DNA of 64,000 nt, taken from contig NZ_JAPCHX010000002.1 in NCBI RefSeq assembly GCF_026107415.2, forward strand, positions 186,001 through 250,000, written 5' to 3'. A model generated the notes under the pieces. It saw only the letters and a list, made by a program, of their open reading frames with translations. It was not told the origin of the DNA and ran no database searches. This document shows positions 16,863-26,152 of the stretch, piece by piece. Every line of letters begins with the position of its first letter. Positions within the stretch are counted from its first letter, which is position 1. Position numbers and translations under genes: made by a program. The DNA is from Microbacterium sp. MPKO10. GTDB taxonomy: Bacteria; Actinomycetota; Actinomycetes; Actinomycetales; Microbacteriaceae.

Positions 16863-17606
16863 TTATACGGTAGTGAATCCGCCGTCGAGCACGTAGTTGC
16901 TGCCCGTGATCATTGCCGCGTCGTCACCCGCGAGAAAGGCGATGAGAGCGGCAACTTCCTCGGGCTGCGCGAAGCGGCCGACCGGGATCGCCTCTTTCGC
17001 CTTCTCGCCCTTCTCGCCTGCCCACGCGGCCTTCCCGAGCGGAGTCTCAACGACGGTCGGTGAGATCGCGTTGATGGTGACGCCCTGTCGAGCCCACTCA
17101 AGTGAGAGTACGTGGGTGAGGCCCACGACAGCTGCCTTGCTGGCGCAGTAGGCTGCATGCTGGTCCAACCCGATCACGGCGGCTTGCGACGCCAGGTTGA
17201 TGATGCGTCCGTAGCCAGCGTCGAGCATGACGCGCCCGGCAGCCTGCGACATGTAGAACGTGCCACTGAGGTTGATATCGATGGTGAGCTGCCACCGTTC
17301 TGGAGTGACATCGACAGCGGGGTCTAGCAGAGCCAGTCCCGCTGAGTTTACGAGAATGTGCGGTGTCCCGACAGTTTCGACAGCTTCGGTAATGACGTCC
17401 GTTGCTGACGCAGGGTCAGTGAGATCCTTCACGATTCCATGGTGGCCGTCTCCGGGGAGCTGTGAGGGCAGGTCATAGATGCTCTCATTGAGGTCGACGC
17501 CGACGACGCGGGCGCCACGTTCGGCGAGATGGTGCGCAACGGTGAATCCGATTCCGCTTGCTGCCCCCGTGATGACGGCAACTTTGCCTGAGAATGTCGT
17601 TTGCAT
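16863..17606 (-). CDS. SDR-family polyol dehydrogenase (candidate D-threitol dehydrogenase)
   Basis: 247-residue NAD(P)-dependent short-chain dehydrogenase. TGAASGIG (about 13-20) is the cofactor loop, with VVGVDLNE after the second strand: the Asp there favours NAD. NSAG is the second motif, and YCASK (about 153-157) carries the catalytic Tyr and Lys. WQLTIDINLSGTFYM and the C-terminal MITGSNYVLDGGF are classical-SDR features. I start at ATG 17604-17606; the longer frame upstream overlaps the RpiB-type gene. It is the last gene of the SorC/ABC/DhaKL operon, two bases after the isomerase stop. With those partners, oxidation of a tetritol or pentitol to a ketose (as by DthD/GolD-type SDRs) is the best inference. 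Confidence 0.85.
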   Translation of the reverse strand: MQTTFSGKVAVITGAASGIGFTVAHHLAERGARVVGVDLNESIYDLPSQLPGDGHHGIVKDLTDPASATDVITEAVETVGTPHILVNSAGLALLDPAVDVTPERWQLTIDINLSGTFYMSQAAGRVMLDAGYGRIINLASQAAVIGLDQHAAYCASKAAVVGLTHVLSLEWARQGVTINAISPTVVETPLGKAAWAGEKGEKAKEAIPVGRFAQPEEVAALIAFLAGDDAAMITGSNYVLDGGFTTV

Positions 17607-17608
17607 GA

Positions 17609-18070
17609 TTAGTCCTCGTACTCTTCGATCGCGCGAACTTTCGCGTTTGATGGGCTTTCTGGGTCGAATGTGTAGTCCAGCCATTCATGGGCGAGGCGGC
17701 GGGCAAGCTCGATCCCAACGACGCGCTGCCCGAAACACAGAACTTGAGCGTTGTTGGAAAGCACGCTGCGTTCGACAGAGAACGAATCGTGCGCACTCAC
17801 CGCGCGAATGCCCGGAACTTTGTTGGCGGCAATCGCCACACCCAGACCGGTTCCGCACACGAGCAGCGCGCGATCCGCTTTGCCTGATGCGACAAGCCGG
17901 GCTGCCTCTACGGCAACGTGCGGGTATGCGGTGTGTCCGTCTTCTGAGACACCGACGTCCTCGACGGATTCCACGCGCGCGTCGCTGACGAGATCCCGCT
18001 TCAGGATCTCCTTATAGTCGAAGCCCGCGTCGTCAGAGCCGACGACGATTCGAAGCGTTGAGTTACTCAT
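17609..18070 (-). CDS. RpiB/LacAB-family sugar-phosphate isomerase
   Basis: 153 residues, normal for the family. The motifs [39 protein letters not shown] (with the catalytic Cys) and [14 protein letters not shown] identify it. In place of the housekeeping ribose-5-phosphate role, members beside DhaKL-type kinases are known to isomerise D-erythrulose 4-phosphate to D-erythrose 4-phosphate (EryI/DerI in erythritol and threitol pathways). The ATG at 18068-18070 overlaps the DhaKL 3' end by eight bases, so the two are translationally coupled; an upstream in-frame ATG would lie deeper in DhaKL. The substrate assignment is inference from context. Confidence 0.88.
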   Translation of the reverse strand: MSNSTLRIVVGSDDAGFDYKEILKRDLVSDARVESVEDVGVSEDGHTAYPHVAVEAARLVASGKADRALLVCGTGLGVAIAANKVPGIRAVSAHDSFSVERSVLSNNAQVLCFGQRVVGIELARRLAHEWLDYTFDPESPSNAKVRAIEEYED

Positions 18071-19790
18071 GATTGTTCCTCTCCAATTCACGTACGGGGC
18101 TCATGGCGCCGAGCGCCGTCACGATCAGCGCAAACGATGTTGCTCCGGCGTCGGGGGTGCCGACGCTCTTTGCTGCGAGCGGACGGGCGCGACCTTTCCG
18201 CGGCGTCAGTTCTGCGGTCGCCTCGGCAGCGGCGTGCGCAGCAGATGCCGCAGAACTCCAGGCGGCCGCGAGTGAATCGCCTGCTTCGACGCGTTCACGC
18301 AGCTTCTGCTGAAAGGGCACGGCGGCATCGATCAGCGTCTTGTCTCCGATGTCGGCACGGCCGAGGTCGGAGATTGCTTGCACGAAGGCGTCGATAGCAT
18401 CAACGGCGTCGTTCGCCGTGTACGTCGGGCGGGAGTCTTCGAGAGCGCTGCCCGCGCTTTCGAGTCCGGCGCCCCAGAGCACGCCCGACGTGCCTCCCGC
18501 CTCTGCTGCCCATGCCCGACCCGCTCGTTTGAGCAGCCATTCGGGGCCGGCACCGTCGAGCCTGGCGACGGCGTGCACCGCCGCGTCAGCGCCCTTCACC
18601 ATCCCGCGCCCGTGGTCGCCATCGCCGGCAACGGCGTCGATGCGCCCGAGTTCGTCTTCGTTCGTGTGCAGAACGCGAGCGAGCTCGGTCAGCCCCGCGG
18701 TCACGAGCGCCGCGAGTTCTGTGCCTGCCTCGCTCGGAGTCGGAATCTGAGCATTCGTGTCTGCGTCGGCTGCGATGTCAGGTGCATACAACTGCGAGAT
18801 CGCCGCTGCGGTTTTGCGGTAAGCGGGAGTGTACGCATCGGCTCGCCATGCTTCCTCGAGCTCGTCATCGAGCCATGTGATGGTGAGCGAGACACCGCCC
18901 ATGTCGAGGCTCGTAACGAGTTCACCAACTTCGGGTTCTACCGCAGTAAGTCCCTCGTCGGCGAGCATGAGCCGAATCTCGTTCCACAGCAGAAAGAGTT
19001 CCTCGTACTTCGTCGTGCCGAGGCCGTTGACGATGACGGCTACACGGCTGGTTTCGATGCGAGGTCGCTCTGCGAGAACACCGTCAACGAGCATCCGTGC
19101 GAGTTCGTGAGCGCTCGTCAGGGGAGCATCGTGGATTCCAGGTTCGCCGTGGATGCCGAGGCCGACGCCCATCTGACTGTCGGGAACCGTGAAGAGCGGC
19201 TCGTGGGCGCCGGGCATCGTGCATCCGGTGAAGGCGACGCCAAATGACCGGGTCGCAGCGTTCGTGGCGCGACCGATACGTTCTACCTCATCGATGTCGG
19301 CTCCGGATGCTGCGGCAGCACCGAGCGCCTTGAAGACCGTGAAATCTCCCGCAATGCCACGACGCTGCTCTTCCACAGGCGATGACGCCACGTCATCGGT
19401 GACGATCACAATCCGCGTGTCGATGCCCTCGCTTCTGAGACGCTCCGCTGCGATGCCGAAGTTCATCACGTCGCCGGCGTAGTTGCCGAAGGTCAGGATG
19501 ACGCCTCGACCTTGATCAGCAGATTTCGCTACCGAATAGACCTGGGCGGCCGAGGGAGACGTGAAGACGTTGCCCACGACGGCGCCGGATGCAAACCCCG
19601 GGCCAACCAAGCCGGCGAAAGCGGGGTAGTGCCCAGAACCACCCCCGACAACGACCGCCACGATTGGATCGGCTTCTCGGTGGCTGATCACGCCGCCTGG
19701 CACTGCCCGAAGCCGGTCTGCGTACAGATCGACGAACCCGGAGAGCTGGTCCTCGGTGAATTCGGACGGGTCGTTGTAGAGGGTGGTCAT
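18063..19790 (-). CDS. Fused DhaK-DhaL ATP-dependent ketose kinase (dihydroxyacetone/erythrulose kinase)
   Basis: 575 residues with two domains. DhaK (about 1-340): [17 protein letters not shown] substrate loop, [14 protein letters not shown]-type block, and [14 protein letters not shown] with the histidine that covalently binds the ketose carbonyl. DhaL (about 360-575): [11 protein letters not shown], the Asp cluster binding Mg-ATP, and [16 protein letters not shown]. The fused layout is that of ATP-dependent kinases rather than the PTS-linked DhaKLM system. Related fused enzymes phosphorylate dihydroxyacetone or, in threitol pathways, D-erythrulose (DerK). It lies nine bases after the ABC lipoprotein gene and overlaps the isomerase gene, so a role in the same ketose pathway is likely. 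Confidence 0.92.
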   Translation of the reverse strand: MTTLYNDPSEFTEDQLSGFVDLYADRLRAVPGGVISHREADPIVAVVVGGGSGHYPAFAGLVGPGFASGAVVGNVFTSPSAAQVYSVAKSADQGRGVILTFGNYAGDVMNFGIAAERLRSEGIDTRIVIVTDDVASSPVEEQRRGIAGDFTVFKALGAAAASGADIDEVERIGRATNAATRSFGVAFTGCTMPGAHEPLFTVPDSQMGVGLGIHGEPGIHDAPLTSAHELARMLVDGVLAERPRIETSRVAVIVNGLGTTKYEELFLLWNEIRLMLADEGLTAVEPEVGELVTSLDMGGVSLTITWLDDELEEAWRADAYTPAYRKTAAAISQLYAPDIAADADTNAQIPTPSEAGTELAALVTAGLTELARVLHTNEDELGRIDAVAGDGDHGRGMVKGADAAVHAVARLDGAGPEWLLKRAGRAWAAEAGGTSGVLWGAGLESAGSALEDSRPTYTANDAVDAIDAFVQAISDLGRADIGDKTLIDAAVPFQQKLRERVEAGDSLAAAWSSAASAAHAAAEATAELTPRKGRARPLAAKSVGTPDAGATSFALIVTALGAMSPVRELERNNHE

Positions 19791-19799
19791 GGTCTTTCC

Positions 19800-20855
19800 T
19801 TAGCGGTTCTGGCCGGGAAGGCCCTCGTACGCGATGTTCCCGGATTTAAGGTTTTCGTCGATCAGGTCGGGGAGTTCTTCGAGGAACTCATCACGGTTGG
19901 TGACGACGTTCTTCATGGCGTCGTCGACGTTCTCTGATGTCACGGCGGGCATCACGTAAACGGGCTCTGTGTCGACCTTTTCTCCGCGCACGATTTTCGC
20001 CGCGACAGCCAGTCCCGATGCGAGTTCGACGGTGCCGTGCTGAAGCGAGGTGCCAATCATGTCGCCGTCTTTGACCGCCTGTAGGCCGTCTTCAATACCG
20101 TCGATTCCCACGACGGATACGTCGGTGATGTTGGCCTCATGCAACGCTTGAATTGCTCCGAGCGCCATATCGTCGTTTTGTGAGATCACGCCGTCGATGT
20201 CATCGCCGAATGCGGTGATCCAGTTCTTCATCTGGTTGACGGCCTCGGCTCGTTTCCAGTTTGCGGTTTCCTTGGCGAGAACCTTGATGTCCGGGTTCTC
20301 GGCGAGCACGTTGTCGATGCCTTCGCCGCGGTCGAGCTGGGGCGATGACCCCAGTGGGCCCTCGAGAACCACGACGTTGCCGCTCCCGCCGAGCGCTTCG
20401 ACCATCTGCGTTGCCTCTTGCTCGCCTGCAGCGACGTCGTCCGGCTGCACGCTGGCATCGACCTCGACTCCGGAAAGCGAGGTGTTGACCGCAATGACAG
20501 GGATATCGGCGGCGTGGGCTGCATTTACCTGGGTGCTCAGCGAGTCGGCCTGAACGGGCACAATGATGATGGCGTCCACGGCGGCATTGACGAACTGATC
20601 GACCTGCGAAGCCTGCGTTGACACATCGCCGTTTGCCGAGTTCCACTGCAAGGTGATGTCGTTGGCCTCAGCGTAGGCTTCCATGCCTTCCTTGCCCTGC
20701 GTAATGAACGAGGACATGTCATAAACAGTGACGCCGACTGTGATGTTCTCTTCGCTGCCTGCAGCGGGGTCCCCGGCTCCGCAGCCGGACAGCGTGAGTG
20801 CCGCGCTGGTGGCCAGCGCTGCGGTGGCGAGGGTTGTTTTGATTCTGTGTTTCAT
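19800..20855 (-). CDS. Ribose-type ABC transporter substrate-binding lipoprotein
   Basis: 351 residues from the ATG at 20853-20855; an ORF extension upstream overlaps the permease gene and lacks a signal sequence. The N terminus [24 protein letters not shown] is a lipoprotein signal with lipobox LSGC. The mature part is a periplasmic-binding-protein type 1 fold (RbsB-like): [57 protein letters not shown] and [17 protein letters not shown]. Delivers sugar or polyol to the adjacent RbsA/RbsC-type pair. The hydroxy-rich binding site cannot be typed by eye. Confidence 0.93.
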   Translation of the reverse strand: MKHRIKTTLATAALATSAALTLSGCGAGDPAAGSEENITVGVTVYDMSSFITQGKEGMEAYAEANDITLQWNSANGDVSTQASQVDQFVNAAVDAIIIVPVQADSLSTQVNAAHAADIPVIAVNTSLSGVEVDASVQPDDVAAGEQEATQMVEALGGSGNVVVLEGPLGSSPQLDRGEGIDNVLAENPDIKVLAKETANWKRAEAVNQMKNWITAFGDDIDGVISQNDDMALGAIQALHEANITDVSVVGIDGIEDGLQAVKDGDMIGTSLQHGTVELASGLAVAAKIVRGEKVDTEPVYVMPAVTSENVDDAMKNVVTNRDEFLEELPDLIDENLKSGNIAYEGLPGQNR

Positions 20856-20907
20856 GGTGATTCCTTCATCTTTGGAGGGGCAGGGAGGTGTGAATGGGAA
20901 GGGGGAG

Positions 20908-21900
20908 TTAGGTTCGGCGCTTGGATGCCCAGACATCGGCTGCGACGGCGGCGACGATGATGACGCCCTTGATGACGTCTTGCCAGTACGCCGGAACGAG
21001 GAGGAGGTCGAGACCGTTGTTGATGGTCTGGATGAGCAGCAGGCCGAGGGCAGTTCCCCAGACAGAGCCGCGGCCGCCCATCAGGCTCGCTCCGCCAATC
21101 ACCACTGCTGCAATCGCATCCAGTTCGTAACCCTGACCGAGGTTGGGGGCTCCTGTGCTCACCCGGGAGGAAAGCATGAGCCCGGAAAGACCGGCGAGGA
21201 TGCCGCTGATCGCATAGACGCTGAACAGAAGGCGTTTGGAGCGCACACCGGCGATCTCGGCTGCGAGACGATTGCCGCCGATCGCGTAGACGCGGAGCCC
21301 GTAGCTGGTGCGGCGCATGACGAACGCGAACACGATGATGGCGACGATCATGAGAATGACCGGCACGGTGAAGCCGAGAAACTCGGTGTTGGCCCAGACG
21401 CCGTAGCTTGCGGGAAGGCCGTTGATCGGGGCGCCATTGCCGATCACATACGCGACACCCGAAGCAAGAGTGAGCATACCCAGAGTGGCAATGAACGGGG
21501 GAACGTTCAGTCGGCTGACGACGAAACCGTTGATCGCGCCGGCCGCGAGCCCGGCGAGCAGGGCCGCGAGTAGCGGGTACAGCGGATTGTCGCCGAGGTT
21601 CTTCGCTGACCAGGCCGCGGCCATAGCGCTCGCAGCGATGACACTTCCGACGGAAAGGTCGATGCCTCCCGTCAGGATGACCAGAGTCTGCCCGAGCGCG
21701 ATGAGCGCGAACGGGGCCGCGGCGACAAGGATGGTGACGAGGTTGTCCGGCGTCGCAAATCGGGCGCTGCGGTAGGCGAAGAACGCCACAATCAACAGCA
21801 TCACGACGACCATGATGTTGCGAATCAGGAAGTTGCCGACGATGCTCTTCCACGTTCGGGTCTTCTGCGCCGATACGACATCGGCAGTGGTCGTGGTCAT
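20908..21900 (-). CDS. Ribose-type ABC transporter permease (RbsC family)
   Basis: 330 residues and eight to ten membrane helices. [21 protein letters not shown] and [28 protein letters not shown] are the RbsC hallmark segments; [27 protein letters not shown] is the conserved C-terminal block. One permease gene, hence a homodimer. Its ATG overlaps the ATPase stop by four bases, and the lipoprotein gene follows 52 bases downstream. No anomaly was noted. Confidence 0.95.
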   Translation of the reverse strand: MTTTTADVVSAQKTRTWKSIVGNFLIRNIMVVVMLLIVAFFAYRSARFATPDNLVTILVAAAPFALIALGQTLVILTGGIDLSVGSVIAASAMAAAWSAKNLGDNPLYPLLAALLAGLAAGAINGFVVSRLNVPPFIATLGMLTLASGVAYVIGNGAPINGLPASYGVWANTEFLGFTVPVILMIVAIIVFAFVMRRTSYGLRVYAIGGNRLAAEIAGVRSKRLLFSVYAISGILAGLSGLMLSSRVSTGAPNLGQGYELDAIAAVVIGGASLMGGRGSVWGTALGLLLIQTINNGLDLLLVPAYWQDVIKGVIIVAAVAADVWASKRRT

Positions 21901-23462
21901 GGTGCAAGCTCCTCGGTGTGCGTCGGGTGGGATGTCTCCAGGCCGGAAGCGAGCCGGAAGATAGTGTCTTGGGCGTCGGGCGAGGTGAGTTGTTCGCGAT
22001 TGAGCTCTCCGGCAACACTGAACTCGCGCATCACGAGCGCGCGGTGAGTCAGCGAGAGGATTTCGGGCATGTCGCTGGATGCCATCACCACGGCCATGCC
22101 TTCTTCGGCGAGTTCGGTGATGATGCGATAGATTTCGCTGCGTGCTCCGACGTCAACTCCACGCGTGGGTTCGTCGAGGAGGAGCGCGTCGACAGTCGCT
22201 GTCAACCACCGACCGAGAACGACCTTCTGCTGGTTGCCGCCCGAGAGATTCTCGATCGCTTGCCCGAGACCATCGCTCTTCAACCGCATCGACCGCATGG
22301 CCTCGCCGATAGCAGCCTGTCGTTTTCGTCTGGTGATGACGCCGAACTTTGAGAAGATGTCGAGCCGTGGAAGCGTGGCATTGTCGATCACGCTCAACGG
22401 CATGATGGCGCCGGCTCCTTTGCGATCTTCGGGAACGATCGCGATGTGACGCTCGATGGATGCTTGCGGCTGACCGGGCTTGAGCACGTTTCCAGATACC
22501 GTGATCGTGCCCGAGACGGGCGTGCGGATACCGTATATGCACTCAATGAGTTCGGTTCGACCGGCGCCGACAAGGCCGGCGAGCCCGAGAATCTCGCCGC
22601 GGCGCACTCGGAACGAAATAGGCTCCGCTTCGGGAGCGATGACGAGGTCGGTGGCCTCAAGAACGACGTCGTCCTTGTGACGGGGAATCTCGGGGAACAG
22701 GTTCTCGAGCTCGCGCCCGATCATCGCGGTGACGATGTCGTCGTCGGTGATATCCGCGAGTGCGCTGTCTGTGATGAGCTGCCCGTCGCGAAGCACGACG
22801 ACGCGATCGGCCATCGCGCGCATTTCTTCCATCTTGTGCGTGGTGAAGAGCACCGCGACGCCCTGGTCGCGCAAATTGCGTACGACGTCGTAGAGGTGTG
22901 CCACTTCACGTTCTGCGATAGCGCTCGTCGGTTCGTCGAGCAGCAGTACGCGAGCTCCCCGGCTGGTGGCCTTGACGATCTCGATGATCTGCCTCATCCC
23001 GACGGGAAGAGAACCCATTTGTACGGCGGGATCAATGTCGACACCGAACTCGCGGAGCTTGACTGTTGCCTCGCCGATCATCGCGCGTCGATTCAGCGTA
23101 CCCAGAGGAGTGCGTGTTTCGCGCCCAATGTAGAGGTTTTCGTAAACCGTGAGCTCGGGGATGGATGCGAGCTCCTGAGGAACGATTGCGATGCCGAGCC
23201 GATTCGACGCTTTGAGGTTTCCCATGGGGAGCTGACGATCGCGGACGTACACCGTGCCAGCATCCGGTCGGTATTGACCAGAAGCGATCTTCATCAGTGT
23301 CGACTTACCCGCACCATTCTCACCAGCCAGTGCTGTGACCGTCCCAGGCTCAAGTGACAGATCGACACCCTTGAGCACGGGGATACCCCCGAAAGACATT
23401 TTTATGTTTTCGCAGGCGAGCATCGCGGGTTGTGAAGCGGCGTCCACATCGGTGGGGGGCAT
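21897..23462 (-). CDS. Ribose-type ABC transporter ATPase, two fused ATP-binding domains (RbsA family)
   Basis: 521 residues with tandem ATPase domains. The first has Walker A GENGAGKST and Walker B VLLLDEPTSAIAERE. Its signature appears degenerate in that half (MGSLPVGMRQIIEIVKA), as usual for RbsA-type proteins. The second has a degenerate Walker A, GLVGAGRTE, a full signature LSGGNQQKVVLGRWL and Walker B LLLDEPTRGVDVGARSE. It is the first gene after a 213-bp gap containing a promoter and palindromes. The unit reads ATPase, permease, lipoprotein, DhaKL, isomerase, SDR. Confidence 0.95.
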   Translation of the reverse strand: MPPTDVDAASQPAMLACENIKMSFGGIPVLKGVDLSLEPGTVTALAGENGAGKSTLMKIASGQYRPDAGTVYVRDRQLPMGNLKASNRLGIAIVPQELASIPELTVYENLYIGRETRTPLGTLNRRAMIGEATVKLREFGVDIDPAVQMGSLPVGMRQIIEIVKATSRGARVLLLDEPTSAIAEREVAHLYDVVRNLRDQGVAVLFTTHKMEEMRAMADRVVVLRDGQLITDSALADITDDDIVTAMIGRELENLFPEIPRHKDDVVLEATDLVIAPEAEPISFRVRRGEILGLAGLVGAGRTELIECIYGIRTPVSGTITVSGNVLKPGQPQASIERHIAIVPEDRKGAGAIMPLSVIDNATLPRLDIFSKFGVITRRKRQAAIGEAMRSMRLKSDGLGQAIENLSGGNQQKVVLGRWLTATVDALLLDEPTRGVDVGARSEIYRIITELAEEGMAVVMASSDMPEILSLTHRALVMREFSVAGELNREQLTSPDAQDTIFRLASGLETSHPTHTEELAP

Positions 23463-23505
23463 GCTCGGCTCCTTCGCTTTGAGTCGTCTTCGGTGCGACA
23501 GAATG

Positions 23506-23534
23506 ACGATAAATCAGTGGTTTGCAAAATGCAA
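23506..23534 (-). promoter_or_regulatory. Promoter with overlapping TTGCA palindrome, driving the polyol ABC/catabolic genes
   Basis: On the minus strand: -35 TTGCAT (23534-23529), 17-base spacer, -10 TATCGT (23511-23506), start near 23499, leader about 37 nt with GAAGGAG before the ATPase ATG. The palindrome TTGCA-AAA-TGCAA (23522-23534) covers the -35. A similar TGCAC-GTTT-GTGCA palindrome lies upstream of the second SorC-type gene at 40931-40944. Confidence 0.65.
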
Positions 23535-23540
23535 GTAGTA

Positions 23541-23556
23541 CTGCTCAGATGAGCAG
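23541..23556. promoter_or_regulatory. Perfect palindrome CTGCTCA-GA-TGAGCAG
   Basis: A 7-2-7 perfect inverted repeat seven bases upstream of the -35 described above; candidate second operator (the SorC-type regulator or a global regulator). The rest of 23557-23675 shows no gene. Confidence 0.5.
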
Positions 23557-23675
23557 CGGGACAATTTGAGAAGGTATCTGCTCGTGCGCAGAATGGGCGC
23601 GAGGTCTTTCGCGCGGCAGTGGGCGCGGAATCTGCCTATGGCCTGGGTGTTCTCGCTGAGCGCGATCGGTTGGAG

Positions 23676-25052
23676 TTACCGAGAAAGGTGCGCGTCGTAG
23701 GCCGCGCGTACTGACGAAACCCACGGAGCATCGCTCGGCGCGATGACATCGGTCGGGCATTCCGCCCACGCGGGGTTGGAGCCCAGCAGCGTCCACGCCG
23801 CCTGGCGTGCAGCGCCGTAGGCTGCATGCTCACGGTCGGCGGGGACACGGATGGGAGTCTTGCTCAGGTCTGCCAGCACCTGACGAAACGTCTGTGAGCG
23901 CGAGCCGCCTCCCACGAGAAATACACGACGCGCGGGTCCGCATTCGACACGAATCGCGTCGAGAGCGTTTGCTGTCGCGCAGCCAATCCCGAGCATGGCG
24001 GCGCGGGCCAGATTCTGCGGCGTGAGAGCTGACCGATTCACGTCGCTGAACATGCCATCAGATTTCGGGCGACGAGGGTTCCGCTCGCCATCAAGAAATG
24101 GTAAGAGTGTGATTCCACCTGCATCGGGTCTGGCGGATGCTGCGAGTGCATCGAATTGCCCCAGAGAGGCCCCGAGAAGTCTGGCCATCGCGGTAAAGAG
24201 TCGAGCGCCATTGAGCATTGCCACGATCGGGATGAAACCGTCGCGGGCGTCGCCCATCGTGTCGATGTAGCCGTGACGGTCATAAGCGATGCGCGTCGTT
24301 CGCATAGACACGGTTGTGCTCGTGCCCACGGAGATGACGACATCGCCCGGGCACGTGTTCAGTGCGAGATGGGTTGCGGCGTTATCACCGCAACCGGCGC
24401 CGATGAGAGTGCCTGCGGGCGTCTTTCCGACGGCATGCCCGGGGCCGACGATGTCGGGCAGGTGGATGCGGCGGCCAAACGAGTGGGTGAGAAGGTCATC
24501 GTGGTACTCGTTGTTGAGTGGTGACCAGTAGCCAGTCGCCGAGGCGTCAGAGCGGTCGGTTGTTGGCTGATTTTCTTGACCGTGCACGCGCCACGTCAGC
24601 CAATCGTGCGGCATCAAGGTCCATTCGACACGGTCGGCGAGCTCGGGATGATGTGTCGACAGCCAACGGAGTTTGCTCACAGGGTGAGCACTGTCTGGGA
24701 TGAGCCCGGTGCGTTCCAGCCAGACGTCTGCCCCGATCTCGGCGACGAGTTCGTCGGCACTTGCCATTGCTCGCAGATCGTTCCAGAGAATGGCATTCCG
24801 CACCGGTTGTCCGTGTGCGTCGAGAAAGATCGCGGTGTGTTGCTGGGCGGCAATCGACAGTGCCGCCACAGCATCCAATTGCGTTCCACCGACACCGTCG
24901 AAAGCGAACCACCACTGTTCCGGGTCGATATCGGTGCCGTCCGGGTGGGGGAGGGCGCTCGAACGCAGCAGCTCGCCCGAAAGCGCGTCCACGACGATGA
25001 GCTTGGTCTGCTGTGTTGACGAATCGACTCCGGCAACAGCCAAGCGAGACAT
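23676..25052 (-). CDS. FGGY-family carbohydrate kinase, xylulokinase-like
   Basis: 458 residues, the FGGY length minus a little (xylulokinases are about 480-500). The N-terminal phosphate loop AGVDSSTQQTKLIVVD and the IDPEQWW segment resemble xylulokinase; LIGAGCGDNAATHLALNTCPGDVVISVGTSTTV and VFLVGGGSRSQTFRQVLADL are the FGGY adenosine- and sugar-site blocks. The regulator gene ends three bases upstream, so the two are cotranscribed. It would phosphorylate a ketose (D-xylulose) or polyol; alongside the DhaKL kinase it suggests that the cluster handles both C5 and C4 substrates. Precise substrate not determinable here. Confidence 0.88.
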   Translation of the reverse strand: MSRLAVAGVDSSTQQTKLIVVDALSGELLRSSALPHPDGTDIDPEQWWFAFDGVGGTQLDAVAALSIAAQQHTAIFLDAHGQPVRNAILWNDLRAMASADELVAEIGADVWLERTGLIPDSAHPVSKLRWLSTHHPELADRVEWTLMPHDWLTWRVHGQENQPTTDRSDASATGYWSPLNNEYHDDLLTHSFGRRIHLPDIVGPGHAVGKTPAGTLIGAGCGDNAATHLALNTCPGDVVISVGTSTTVSMRTTRIAYDRHGYIDTMGDARDGFIPIVAMLNGARLFTAMARLLGASLGQFDALAASARPDAGGITLLPFLDGERNPRRPKSDGMFSDVNRSALTPQNLARAAMLGIGCATANALDAIRVECGPARRVFLVGGGSRSQTFRQVLADLSKTPIRVPADREHAAYGAARQAAWTLLGSNPAWAECPTDVIAPSDAPWVSSVRAAYDAHLSR

Positions 25053-25055
25053 GAG

Positions 25056-25991
25056 CTATCCCGCCAGCAGTCGCTCAGCCGTGAAGACGTCTGTCGCGAG
25101 CCCCGTCAGAAGACCCGAGTTCAAGACCGCGCGCACGGCTCGAGTTTTCGAAGGTCCACCGGCGACTCCGAGGCGGGACGGGATGGCGCGGAGCTGCTTT
25201 TCTGAGATTGCAACGCACCGAGAGTCGATGTCGTGAATGATGTCGCCCGAATCGGTGACGATCGACGATGCTACTTCTGCGACGGCCCCACGGGCGAGAA
25301 GTGCCTCGCGATCGCTGTCGTCGAGCGCGGGGTTCTCCATCATGAGTGAGTTGGGTGGGTGCCACGAGCCGATTGCGCAAAATGCGACGGTGACGTCATC
25401 GAACATATCGACAGCGGCGCGCACTCCGGGTTGGCGCAGAACGCCTTGCGCCGTCTGCTCGTCACTCATGACGAGCGAAGCGTAGATCGGCCATCCGTGA
25501 ACGTTAGGGAGCGCGGCAAGTCGACGGATGACCTCAAGGCCGCTTTCCTGAATCGGGCCCGCAACGCCCGCGAGCTGCACCACCGAGCGGCACGGAAGAT
25601 GGTCAAGCTCGCGGGCCATCGCGTTGAGTGTGCGGCCGGAGGTCAGCCCGAGGACGTCATCGGGACCGACGAGTTCTTCGATCAGCTGGGCGGCCGTCGT
25701 TCCGAGGGCCGACTGCACTTCTGTGTCAGCATCGACGGGAACATCCACGGCGATTGCCTGATTCAGCCCGAATCGCTGCCTGAGGCCCATCGAGAGATCA
25801 ACGTCGACCCCGGGAACGCTCGTGATCTCAAAACGAATGATCCCCCGAGCCACGGCCTCGTCGATCATGCGTCCCACTTTGAAGCGGCTGAGCCCTGTCG
25901 CCTCCGCGATCTCGACACGCGACTTGCCGTTTACGTAGTACTCGCGGGCGACGTGAGCTAGCTGAACGCTCGTCAGAGGGCCATCACTCAT
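25056..25991 (-). CDS. SorC-type sugar-binding transcriptional regulator (cluster regulator)
   Basis: 311 residues. The N-terminal HTH reads VAREYYVNGKSRVEIAEATGLSRFKVGRMIDEAVARGII (about 12-52), the standard SorC/CggR arrangement. The effector domain (about 60-311) contains DVLGLTSGRTLNAMARELDHLP, the phosphosugar-binding GxxxGxT-type loop, and VGVAGGPSKTRAVRAVLNSGLLTGLATDVFTAERLL, the signature C terminus. The start is ATG 25989-25991. It is first of the polyol cluster and probably binds the palindromes at 23522-23556. A second paralogue is at 39948-40919. Confidence 0.92.
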   Translation of the reverse strand: MSDGPLTSVQLAHVAREYYVNGKSRVEIAEATGLSRFKVGRMIDEAVARGIIRFEITSVPGVDVDLSMGLRQRFGLNQAIAVDVPVDADTEVQSALGTTAAQLIEELVGPDDVLGLTSGRTLNAMARELDHLPCRSVVQLAGVAGPIQESGLEVIRRLAALPNVHGWPIYASLVMSDEQTAQGVLRQPGVRAAVDMFDDVTVAFCAIGSWHPPNSLMMENPALDDSDREALLARGAVAEVASSIVTDSGDIIHDIDSRCVAISEKQLRAIPSRLGVAGGPSKTRAVRAVLNSGLLTGLATDVFTAERLLAG

Positions 25992-26152
25992 CGCTGCCTC
26001 CCCTTGGTGCGGTGCGACGCCAGCTGCGTCGACACTCTAGCGTCAGCATACCGCGGCGTTCATGTGAGCAGGAGGATGCTCGATCGCATGAGACGCTCAG
26101 TCGAGCAAGATTGGCAGCAGTGTGCACATACGGGCGTTCAACCCTGGGCTCG

